Assembly (NCBI GenBank): GCA_001599755.1
Contig: BCHX01000008.1
Coordinates: forward strand, 1,488,001 to 1,552,000
Source: Gliomastix tumulicola
Taxonomy: Eukaryota > Ascomycota > Sordariomycetes > Hypocreales > Bionectriaceae
Direction: 5' to 3'
DNA length: 64,000 bases
Position numbers and translations under genes: made by a program. Within the stretch, counting starts at the first letter, position 1; every line of letters begins with the position of its first letter. Shown here one piece after another: positions 22,712 to 33,082 of the stretch. The notes beneath the pieces are model-generated. The model ran no database searches. It saw only the letters and a program-made list of their open reading frames with translations, and had not been told where the DNA came from.

Positions 22712-23929
22712 TTATTCTTTCTTTCTAAACCGACCCTGAAGCCAGCATCGATACATCTTTACTTTCGACGCCCTGTTGACGAGCATCCGCCTGTCAACAC
22801 CCAGATTTTCTACCTCAAACCGCGCGGCATCTGGGTCAGTGTCGTCCTTCCCAGACCAGATATCAGTCAACTGCTCCGGGTCGAAAAAGTACACCCTTGT
22901 GCCGTCTCCCCTGATGTAGAAGTTCTCCTCCAGGTATCGGCCCTTGCGGAAGCGGACCTGGGCAAGATCACCTCTTCCATAGTCTCGGAAGCAGACCAAG
23001 CCACCCGGCTTGAGCACCTTGTAGATATTCCGCACGGCGCTCTTCCACTCCGTCGGCGAGAGGGCCGAGAATATGAAAATCATCACGGCGACATCTACGG
23101 ACCCTTCCTGCAAATCGGGCGGCAGGTCCGGGCTCGCGACATCCCACACATCCGCTTGGATGAACCTGGTGTCGTACGCCTCGTGGCCGCGCATGACCTC
23201 GACCGCCGTCTTGGAGAAATCACACGCGTGGATCTTCAGGTGCGGGTTCTTGTTCTGGGCGAGCACGGGGAAGGCCGTGTTGCCGGCACCGGCGCCGACC
23301 TCCAGCAGCGTCTTGGGGCCCGCGTCCTCCCCGGAGATCTCGGCGAGGACGGGGAATTCTTGCTGGAGCCACTTGCGGTCTTTGAAGAAGTTGTCCGTAT
23401 TGTTCTTGTAGAACTGGTTCCACCACTTGGCAGGGTCCGAGTTGAATCTGTCTGTGACACGAGTCAGCATTCGTGTTTTTTCCTCATCAAACGCAGAGCG
23501 AGAGTAGAAAGAAAAAGATATCCATAGGAAAAGATCAGATGGGAGCGAAAGACTATATGAAGGTATGTTGTCATCAAGTAGTATCAGATGAACTATGCAT
23601 TGATTGGTGAATCATCATGGAAGTATGGGTATGTGAAAGAAAAAAATCGACAGAAAGGAAACGGGTGGGCACGAACTCTTGTCAAACTCGGAGACGGGAG
23701 ACTGCCGTTGCATCTCGAACTGGCGCTCAGCGTACTCCTTGTACGCGTCGTCAGTCTCGACATGGTCCCATGCATTGAACTCGAAGACATCATCTCCCGC
23801 CTCGAGAAACCGGCTGCCGAACTGGAAGGGATCCGTCCGCTTCTGGTTAGTTTTGGGATCATGCGAGCGGTGCGCTGGCAGCTCCTCCGCCGGCGCTGCG
23901 GGAGCCTCGACCACCGGCGCAGAAGACAT
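22712..23929 (-). CDS. tRNA (cytosine-32-N3) methyltransferase, METTL2/Trm140 type
   Basis: Exons 23,929-23,677 and 23,451-22,712 give 330 aa. The N-terminal part carries FGSRFLEAGDDVFEFNAWDHV, and after the intron WWNQFYKNN, both typical of METTL2/6/8 proteins. The SAM-binding motif LLEVGAGAGN is at about residues 134-142, followed by HACDFSKTAVE, the FSALSP motif, KPGGLVCFRDYGRGDLAQ and YIRGDGTRVYFFD. The family makes 3-methylcytidine at position 32 of tRNA-Thr/Ser in the anticodon loop. Yeast Abp140/Trm140 has an extra actin-binding N-terminus, which is absent here. The intron is 225 bp, long for this window. The gene is divergent from EMC2. Confidence 0.93.
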
Positions 23930-24262
23930 GATGTTGTTCAGGATCCTCGGGGCAGTGGTGGGAGGTCTTGGTTTAGAATTGCGAAGTGGAGGAGCAAAAA
24001 TCGGAGGCAGAGGTAAAGAAAAATTCCAGGTGGGGGGGAAACGAACTCAATTTTTTCCGCTCCGACACCAGCCACACCAGCAAAATGAGTGACAGAATTC
24101 CCAACTCCAAGCCAGTTTAAATTCTGTTAGTCAGCAGCCACAGGCCAGGTACCACGCTAAGAATCCGAACCCCGATTCTCCACGTTGCGATCTAGACTCC
24201 ACAGCAAGCTTAACATCCATTCAAGCTACATCGCCATCCCTCTAGCACTCGTCAACGAGAGG

Positions 24263-24299
<37 letters not shown>

Positions 24300-24323
24300 A
24301 CAGACTCATCCTCGACTCGCACA
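23930..24323. promoter_or_regulatory. Divergent promoter, tRNA methyltransferase / EMC2
   Basis: A 394-bp spacer between two start codons. It holds a (CA)15 microsatellite just before the EMC2 start and otherwise ordinary promoter-like sequence. Confidence 0.5.
24265..24294 (+). repeat. (CA)15 microsatellite in the EMC2 leader
   Basis: An uninterrupted CA dinucleotide run of 30 bases, followed by tacacacag. It ends about 30 bases before the EMC2 start codon, so it is probably in the 5' UTR and length-variable among isolates. Confidence 0.95.
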
Positions 24324-25395
24324 ATGGCACCCTCCCTCGCCCAACCCCACGTCGCCCTCTCGCACGCCGACGCCCTCCAGCTCGCGCAGCAGGCCCCCAC
24401 GATCCTCCGCCAGCACCCGCGCGCCTTCTCGACGTCGCCCCTGGTCTCGCTCTTCGCCGCCGCCGAGACGCCCGACCTGTGGATCGTCTACGAGAACCTG
24501 CTGCTGGCGTGCCTGCGGGTGGGCGACGACGAGTCGGCGAACCGGTGCCTGGAGCGGCTGGCGCTGCGGTTCGGGGACGAGAACGAGAAGATCATGGCGC
24601 TGCGGGGCCTGGTGAAGGAGACGATGGCGGGCGACGACGACGCGGCGCTGCAGAAGGTGATGGCGGAGTATGACGTTATCCTGGAGGAGGACCCGGCGAA
24701 TATCGTGAGTTTTCCCTGCGCACCAATCGCTGATGGGGAGTTAACAAGGTCTCCACAGCCGATAGCGAAGCGCAAGGTCGCATTGCTGCGCTCGGTAGAC
24801 AAGGTCGCCGACGCCGTCACATCCCTCAAGCACCTCCTGGAGATCTCGCCGACAGACGCCGAGGCCTGGTCTGAGCTAGCCGACATCTACCTCTCGCAGG
24901 GTGTCTACACGCAGGCCATATTCGCACTGGAGGAGGTCCTGCTACTGATGCCCACCGCATGGAATGTGAGTGATCACCGCCCTTCCCCCAAGTCCGAAGA
25001 CGATAGGCCACTAACCGGCCCAGATCCACGCCCGACTCGGCGAAGTCCTCCTCATGGCCACCGACGCCGGCGCCGAAGGCTCCCGCGCCTACCTCGCCGA
25101 GGCGCTCAAGCGCTTCTCCCGCAGCATCGAGCTGTGCGACGACTACCTCCGCGGCTACTACGGCCTCAAGCGCACGACGGACAAGATCCTGAACGAGGAG
25201 AAGCCCAGTAAGGACCGCGGGGACGACGACTTCAGCCTGCCGGACCGCAAGGTCGTGGAGAAGCTGAACGAGGTGGCCACAGACAAGCTCGGCGAGATCG
25301 TGAGGAGGCATGCTGGTGGGGAGATGGGTTGGCAGGGGTATAATGCTGATGAGATCACGGCGGCGAGGGCATTGCTTCAAAAGGCGAGTGCTTGA
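24324..25395 (+). CDS. EMC2: ER membrane protein complex subunit 2 (EMC2)
   Basis: Exons 24,324-24,704, 24,759-24,965 and 25,024-25,395 give 319 aa. The soluble helical protein has TPR-like units, for example LERLALRFGDENEKIMALRG and LLEISPTDAEAWSELADIYLSQGVYTQAIFALEEVLLLMP. It ends with a Lys/Glu-rich segment and TDKLGEIVRRH. EMC2 is a cytosolic scaffold of the ER membrane complex, which inserts tail-anchored and some multi-pass proteins into the ER. Start context is cacaATGG. The first intron is 54 nt with no in-frame stop, so a retained intron would only add 18 residues. Confidence 0.93.
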
Positions 25396-25893
25396 AGGGT
25401 AGGGGCCAGTCAGGGGCCTCAGCGTATACACTAATAGAAACTGAAGCTTGCTGGTGCTGTGGCATTCAGCGCTGTTTACGACTGGAAATGATGAGCAACA
25501 AGGAAGGTCTCGCGACAATGACGTCTCCTCGTGACCACATAACATCTCTGTTTCTTGTATGCAAAGTCTGACGTGCGAATGGTACACCTGCTTTGGCGTG
25601 AAAGCCTGGCGGAACTCGGCATATTACCTTTTAGTTGCTACTAAGCGTAGTCAACTGTCCCTAGCCCTTAGAGAGCGATTGAAACAGAGGCGCAAGAGTA
25701 GCGAATCTTATAGTTACCAGAGGTGTTGCTCGTATTACTTCCTTCATCCTCGAAGATGGCTGTGCAATCCTCAACCAAGGCTTCCCAAACCAGGGGACTC
25801 GTGAAGCCCGGGCAAGGTACCTCTCCAATCCAGTAAAAATATCATAACTCCCAGGTCCGGCCGTTATCACATGATGTCGTAGCCACTCTCCCC
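25396..25893. other. 3'-3' intergenic region, EMC2 / OGT
   Basis: A 498-bp gap between convergent genes. I see nothing in it beyond likely 3' ends. Confidence 0.6.
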
Positions 25894-28800
25894 TTAAAGA
25901 TAAATATCACCTCCCTCACCAGTCACCCATCTACGCCAGGCCTCATCGTACGCGTCCTCGAGGTCACGAACCCAGCGACGCGTGTCAAACAAGGCGCACG
26001 ACCATCTGCTATCCCATAGCAGCTTCCGCAGGTCCGCCAGTCGGCCATAGCCCTCGCCGTATTCCTCCTGTTTCTTCGTGTATGACAGGCCGTCGGCCAG
26101 GGCCACTGCTGTCGCCTCGTACTCATCCTCGTCTGCCACTATCAGCTCATTGGCTGCTTTCTTCCCTTCATCGCATTTTGGCAGAGCGCCTTTCAGGATA
26201 GACGCTGCCATTCGAGAGCACATCTTGTAAGGGTATCGTGGGAACGTGAGCATAGGGGTACTCGACCACAGAACATCTGCAGCTGTTGTGTGAGCGTTGC
26301 ACTCCGGGGTATCAAGAAACAGATCGCAGACGCGCGCGCGCGCGATGTGCTGGCCCTTTGGTGCGACTTCCGTGAATATAAGGCGAGAAGCCACTTCAGG
26401 ACCGGCCCAGCGCTCTGCCGTTGCTCGAAGGTTCGATTCGCCCAGTTCTGGGAATTTAAGGAGCCAGAGCACTGCTTTGGGTACTCGAGCGAGGATTCGC
26501 AGCCAGGTTCTAAAAATCGTGGGGTCGATCTAGGGGACAAAAAGGTTAGCTGTGCTAAGGGGTAACTTGTTCAAGAATCACTATAACATACCTTGTAGAG
26601 CTGGTTGAAGTTCCCTAGAATGATAGTGTCGTCTGACAGTGAAGGGAAGATCTCTTTACGCATCCGCCAGCGTCGAGTCTGCTCTCCCTCCCAAGTCACT
26701 CGCCGTTCATTTAGTTCGGAGGACTGAGCATGGTCGCAGCAGAAGAACGTGTCGCGACAGAAGATGATGTTCTCTGAGTATACCCAATCTCCATCATCGG
26801 TCTCCATATAGTCCTCAAAGACGTGAGCAATCTTGGAATTATTGCGGTATGGCCGAAGGGTGGAGGGGGGGATCGCTGTGGTATCGGCCAAGATGTAGTC
26901 ACACCATTCAGACCCAAGCGTCCCTGCGAAGCCCATGAAAGACATTTGAAGGGGGGCCAGCCGTGCCGCAAAGATCTCGTTCCGAGCCCCTCGAGTGTAG
27001 CCGTTGAGATTTATGAGGATATGGATCTGATCCTGGGCGATCTGGTCCGCGACCTTATCGGGAGACCAGGTGCTGACATCTCGGAAGACGGGAGCTTCCC
27101 GCTCGATCTTTCGTCGGTAAATCGACCTGTCGCTTGCCGTTGTTGCATAGCAAAACGCTCGCACTCGCCGAGGATTGTGGAAACCGAATACGGATTGCAT
27201 CCTGTATGATCTTGTTAGTGTTGTGTCATAACCGGTAAAAAAAGACATGTTGCAGATGATGAGGACTGGGAAAGGAACAGGTCACTAGCAGGCAGAACAT
27301 GACTTACAAGTGAGCGAGGGGATGATTGTTGAAGTCCGATGACAAGTACCCAACATTCAGCTGCGGCTCGGGAGGCGCTGGCGGGGGGTAGAGCGTGCTC
27401 GGCAGCCATGATGACTTCAGCGTTGAGACCGAGATGCGTGCCGCGTTCAGTTGAGAGATTGACCTAATCGTCTTGGGTCCGAGTGGAGAGGTGAAGGTGT
27501 GGAAGGGCAGAACCGTTGGAGCGGATGGTATGGACAGAGCTGCTGGCAATTTCGGACGCCAGTACTGGGGCATTGACTTGATGCCAGATACGTAGCGATC
27601 ATAGTAAAACTGTCGCAGTTTGACGCGCACAGCTCGCTCCACAAGACGCAGCACCTTCGTGCCCTCCCATGGCCTCCCCCTCCATTCTCGAAGCGCGCGT
27701 CGCAGGCCCGGAATGTTGGCGGCGTAGATGTCTGACATGTCGCTGACGAGAAGGTCGATAACGTCGTCCTGGAGGACGTCGCAGCCCCAGCGTGAGGCCT
27801 CATCCAGCTGCTTGCGAACAATGCCTGTGACGCGTTTCGCAAGACCACTGGCGCGCTGAGAGGTACGGACATCGACCAGTGAGCCATCATCACTCACATG
27901 CCAGCGGTCGAAATTGCCGGTCTCTGAGACTATGCCACCACGTCCCTTCCAGTCGCAAACTGAGTTCAAGGCAGTGAACAGACCACAGACCGCTTCAGCG
28001 AAGTCCGGATTGGCCTTGACAGCACGGCGGTAATAATCGATCGCTTCTTTGATACGACCCCTATCCTTCACTGCGTTGGCCAGATTCGTGAGGGCGATAT
28101 CGAAGGTCCCGTCGCATGCCACTGCTTGCTCATACATCTGGATAGCGTAATCCAGTTGACCGATGTCTTTGAGCAGGCTGCCGAGATTGGTGTGAAGATG
28201 CACGTGTCGGGGATCAAGGCGCAGGCCATATTGGTAGTACGCGAGGGCAAGGGAGAGGCCACTCCCAGCGGGTACACCAGGAACTGGGGCCTGGCCGTTC
28301 GCACCGGTCTGGTCGGGCCTTTGACTTGACGACGGTTGCTGAATCCCTGCCAACAGGATCCCGACATTATTTGCTGTGGAAGGGCTCTCTTGAAGGGACA
28401 GCGAGAGGTAGTAGAGTGCGAGGATGTCTCCAACTCCTGTTGGATGCCCAAGGAAGTTGGCGCCAGATGGTCCACTTGCCATGGCATCTTGATAAATCTT
28501 CGCCAAAGACAACAAGGAATTACTCGTAGTCGTAGTTGCGGCACGCTTTGCTGATCCCCGAGCGACGAACGTCAGCCCCGGAAGCTCACCACCATCAGAA
28601 AAGACCAGTGATGCGGTCTGTCGAGCTTTCTCGGGAGGGAGCAACAGAGGCTCGCGCACGTGTTGCGCCCTCGGGCGTCCCGGAGCTGGGGTATCGTGAT
28701 GAGGGTTGAGCACATTCTGGACACGGCGGACGAGGTGCCTGATGCTGTCGATTCGCCGTCCAAGGCCGATTAAGACAGCTTCTTCAAACGCTTTGGATGC

Positions 28801-30773
28801 CCGGCTGACGTTCTTCAAGCTGTAGAGCATGGTGCCTTTGGCGTGAACGAGCGCAAGCATTCGTCCATTCTCGCTCCCAGGCAAGGCGTAGCCGCTCGAT
28901 CCAAACCCGCGATGGGAATCGTCGAGTTCTCGAAACCTTTGAAGCTCCTGGAAAGACTGGTTTAGGACATTTGTTCCACCACATCCACTGCTGCTCTCTT
29001 GACTTACATGGGAAGAAACGGGAGGTGCTTGACTGCCTCCAGCCTGGCTAGGAGACTTGCTCGAAGAACCTGGCAGCTTCAGGGCCTGTTGGATAAAAGT
29101 GACAACTTCAATAGCCTCCGTGCTTCTCTTTCGGTACAACAATCCGACGAGGTGCTCTGCGGCCTCCAAGTATGAGGGGCAGAGCCTGATGGCCTTGAGC
29201 CACTGTCGTTCGGCCTCTCCCTGCCGATCAAGACAGAACAGTGAGGAAGCCAAATTTGTAATAGCAACAACATTACTGCCGTCCATGTTAGACTCGGAAG
29301 ACTCGTCCCGCACTCAAATACATCTTACCTTGGATCAGCAGTGATGACCTTCATAAAGCTATCAAAAGCCATAAGGTAATTCCCCAGGGCATAGTGAAGA
29401 CAGCCCACTATGAGCATCCCACCGGTCCACTTGAAGCCATCCTGCTCGCAGAGGCTGGTCATGACGTCCAGGCTGAACTTCGCCTTGGTCACTGGGTGTG
29501 TCCTGCGAGTGAGCATCGCTCCGTCCCAACAATTTGGAAAAGTCGATGGCGTGGAGTGTGGCATCTGGGGGTAGACTGGTCGATGAACAACGCCGAAACC
29601 CCCCTCTCCAGGGTGACAGCTTGTACTGGTAGCTGAGCCCAGTCTTGAACAGTCGGCACCAGGAGTCGCTGTAAGTGACGAGCCGCCGTTCTCAGCATCG
29701 CAATGCCCATCAGGGCCCTTGCCGTATCCCGATCCAACATGTTCTGCCCCTGAGTTTCCAGCGGGGGGCTCCGCATTGAACGGGTGAGGGTTTGGAGCTT
29801 TGGGAAACGCCATGAGCCTTGGGGAGAACTGGGCTCCCTCATCCGAGTTGGCTCTGCCCGGCTGGCCTCTTCGCATGCTGTCTGCGTGAGCCAGCAGGTC
29901 CACATAAGCTTCATGTGCTCCCTTAAGAGCTTTCTCCTTGAAGCGAGGCTGTGGCTGGAAGCCTGCGTTGGAAGGCCTGCCACCCAGAGGCTCCAGGCTC
30001 AGGCTCTCTAGGTTCGGAGGCAGAGGGCCTTGCTCGTAGGGCATGTGCGAAAACTGCGAGTTCAGTGCCTGGTAGTCTTGGTGCAGCGCACGCTGCGGCC
30101 AGGACCCCATGTCGCCAGGGTAAGGAAAAATCTGCTGCGCAGGCACAGAATGCCTCCCAGATGGTTGGTTCCAACCAGTGTAGCCCGGTTGCCAGGCGCC
30201 GTGTCCGAATGGGATAGTCTCAGAGGATGGCAACGGCGGCGGCGGGCAGAAGGCTCGCATGTTGTGCTCGTTCGCTCGGATGACGGGCTGATAGCTATTC
30301 AAAAACGGAGCGGGGGGGTTGTTGAACATAGCGGCCGCGGGGTGAGGCGAGAGCATGGTGAAGGGGAGCTGAACAGCAGCTGACGGCTGCCAGATCTCCT
30401 GCTGGGGGATGAAGGCATAGCTGTGATTGTGATTGTCTGTTGGGATCAGCTGTTGTTCGCTCCCCTGTGCTGTCGCCTGTCGCTTCGGCTGCCAGTTCGA
30501 GTCGGCCGGAGATGGATACGTTGGATTGTCGGACGAGGGCAATATCATCTGCTGCTTAGGCGGGTGGCCAGGCGGGATGGGCGGCTGGAACGAGCCATCG
30601 TAGGCAGCTTCGATGGTGCCATTCGGGGTCTTGCGACGGAGCTGGTGATCAGAGGGGATGGCATAGGGGAAGCTCGTCGATGGATTCCCCCGCCGCTGCG
30701 ACTGCGAGGTTCGGATGGGAAACGGGCTGTTGGTTAGCGACGGCCTGGAGCTGGAGGCCGGTGGGCGACTCAT
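25894..30773 (-). CDS. O-GlcNAc-transferase-like TPR glycosyltransferase (GT41)
   Basis: Exons 30,773-29,329, 29,275-27,308, 27,201-26,592 and 26,529-25,894 give about 1,552 aa. The first ~430 residues are low-complexity, rich in Pro, Ser and Gln. TPR units follow to about residue 960 (for example LAYYQYGLRLDPRHVHLHTN and PDFAEAVCGLF). The catalytic half carries YLSSDFNNHPLAHLM, INLNGYTRGARNEI, PLQMSFMGFAGTLG, NFNQLYKIDP and VAPKGQHI, then LDTPECNAHTTAADVLW. These are the conserved OGT blocks, including the Lys and the His-Thr-Thr that contact UDP. OGT transfers GlcNAc from UDP-GlcNAc to Ser/Thr of nuclear and cytosolic proteins; plant SPY relatives use GDP-fucose, so donor is not certain. 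Budding yeast has no such enzyme. The start is the ATG at 30,773; a GTG two codons upstream is not used. Confidence 0.9.
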
Positions 30774-31791
30774 CGTCACTACGCTGACAGTGACAATGGC
30801 AAGGCGTCAAAGCGTTGGAGGCTGCGCTGAGGCAGGATGCGAGGACGGCCGCAAACCTGGCTACCTGCCTGCGTGGCAGAGGAATTCGACATTCAAGCGG
30901 GATGAATGTGCACGTTGTAAGGCAGACAACCCATGGCCTGCCTTTTCATAGCGTAGCTGGGCGAAGCAATGTGACACATTGGGGGCCGTTCGGGGGCTGC
31001 GCAGACCAACCTGCATATCAATACCGTAGATGCAGGTGAGATCCAATCAAGCAGCGCGTATTTGGGTGCTAGCTGAGGGAGCAGTCACTGGGAGGTCAGC
31101 AACAACACAGCTAAGGACAGCCTATAAATAAGCTCTATTATAGGCTATTAAAGAGAAAACTCTATTATATAAAATTTAATAAATATTATTTATTTTACAG
31201 CCCTTTAAATTCTAAAAATTATTTTTATAATACTTATTTTAGCCCTTTTTTCATTATATTAACTGCTATTAAGAGTGTCTATATAATGCTGGAAGTACCT
31301 GGCTACCCGCCTACCTTAGCTACACCGACTCCTCCCTGGAACAAAATTAGCACGAAAAAAAACCTGATTGGAATGTCTAGCACCGCTGCAAGCTCCGAGC
31401 TGAAAGGACATCCCCCACGTTCTAGATTCAGGAGATCCCCTCCATAATACGACGTCCCGTTTCTGGTGAAGCATCGCCCCACCACCTAGATGAGTTGTAC
31501 GGCGCCATGTTTTAGAAAAGGAGCGAGACATCACACCATGTTTCACGGAAGATTTCAGGTTGAGTCAATCGGCTTGCGGTCATTGCGTCCAAAGTGCTAA
31601 GCTATGGAATCGAATGTGAGGTCGTGCATCAAGTCATGGCCAATGCCTCCCTCCCCCAACAGACCGTTATTTTTGGTATGTTTTCATCATGGTATTCGTG
31701 ATTGAATTCGTGACATTTACTCGTCAGGGACTAGGAACGCATAACTGTTAGCAAAATCCATCCTATCACCCCATGATGAGCTCCCGGGGAA
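30774..31791. other. Intergenic region between OGT and RPL12
   Basis: About 1 kb upstream of the OGT gene and downstream of RPL12. It contains an AT-rich island at about 31,119-31,290. The rest has normal composition and no recognisable gene. Confidence 0.5.
31119..31290. repeat. Small AT-rich island, possible RIP relic
   Basis: About 170 bp without CpG inside normal-GC sequence. It shares the words ttataatacttat and ttttttcattata with a second island at 44,130-44,275. This suggests two copies of one short mutated element such as a solo LTR or MITE. Confidence 0.45.
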
Positions 31792-32481
31792 TCACTCACT
31801 GTCAATCTCGCCGTTGTCAATGGCCTCGGTGACGACCTTGGGGTGCTTGCCATCAACCTGGCAACCAACACTGTAGGCGGTGCCGAGGATCTCCTTGACG
31901 GTGCCCTTGAGCTCCTTGGAGAAGGACTTGTAGCGCATGGTCCGGGCAATCTCGATGATCTCGTCGAGGCTGACGGACTTGTTGTGCTTGATGTTCTTCT
32001 CCTTCTTGCGGTCTCGGGGAGGCTCCTTGAGAGCGCGGATGATCAGGGACGAGGCGGTAGGGACCACAGAGACCGCGGCCTGACGGTTCTGGATGGTGAG
32101 CTTGACGGTTACGCGCAGGCCCTTCTGTAGTTCGGAGTCTGGTTAGATCGAGTAACACGGCGAGACGGTAGAAAGATGTCGGGGGGGGGGAGGCTTCAGC
32201 GTACCCAGTCACCAGTCGCCTTGGCGATATCTTCTCCGACCTTCTTGGGCGAGAGACCCAGAGGACCAATCTTAGGCGCGAGCGCGGAAGAGGCACCAAC
32301 CTCGCCACCGGTGGCACGGAGGTGGCTTTTGACGAGGTCAGTTTGGATATTTTTCTTTGAAGCAAGGCTGGAAAGGCTGCGACCTACATCACCTTGATCT
32401 CATTGGGGTCGAGCTTAGGAGCTGCATCGCAATTGTTAGCAGGCAACTCCGAGTGAGTAAGAAGAGGCTTCACATACGCAT
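31792..32481 (-). CDS. RPL12: 60S ribosomal protein L12 (uL11)
   Basis: Exons 32,481-32,478, 32,421-32,388, 32,325-32,205 and 32,124-31,792 give 163 aa. The protein begins MPPKLDPNEIKVIHLRATGG and continues through GASSALAPKIGPLGLSPKKVGEDIAKAT, VTVKLTIQNRQAAVSVV, RDRKKEKNIKHNKSV and GTVKEILGTAYSVGCQVDG. L12 sits at the base of the ribosomal P-stalk and contacts the GTPase-associated rRNA. The first coding exon is only 4 nt (ATGC), and introns crowd the 5' end, as is common in fungal ribosomal protein genes. A run of about 10 G (C on the gene strand) lies in the third intron. The end is slightly uncertain because the stop overlaps a perfect GTGAGT donor. Confidence 0.93.
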
Positions 32482-33082
32482 GATGGCGGTAGGTAAAGTG
32501 GCAGAGGCTCGTGGTTTGCGTGCCGACAAGTGCGATGATGTTTGGGAGTTTGACAAAGAAGTTCAATGGAGCGGGAAACTTTTAGATTTTGTGCCCCTCC
32601 GAGCCCTAGTGGGTCCACATCCGCATTTTGTCCAGTCGATATGGCTGTTTGGCAAGGCTCTCCACAGAGCCGATCTGGACAGAAAAAAACAGACGTCCAA
32701 AAAAAGTCCACAGCCCGCGGCGAGAAGCAAGATGTACAGGTCGCGGGAAATGCTGTTCTCTAGTATTTCTCTGTCGAATTATAATATTTTATTCCTTTTC
32801 TCTTCGCTACCTGTATCACAGCGTCGCTGCTGGTCTAACATCTCAAGGCGACTTGCTGATAGCAGTGACTTCCTTACATAAGTATGCATGCTTGGATTCG
32901 TCACAACCTTGTATACGAGCAGGATAGTCCAGCCAACAGGGTATCACCCAGAACCCCCAGTACGGATGATCAGAAACAAAAGTCCAGTCAAGACAAAACG
33001 GCGACACGACCAGACCGCCGCTGGCACTTCGCTTCAAGGGGAATCGCAGAGTCCCGCTTAGACGCTCATCGACATGCTGCCA
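32482..33082. other. Intergenic region upstream of RPL12
   Basis: A 601-bp region holding the RPL12 promoter and the 3' end of SEC23. I see no gene or clear motif. Confidence 0.5.

Noticed and set aside
22712..23929. Secondary-metabolite methyltransferase
   Set aside because: The FSALSP, FRDYGRGDLAQ and YIRGDGTRVYFF blocks are specific to tRNA m3C methyltransferases.
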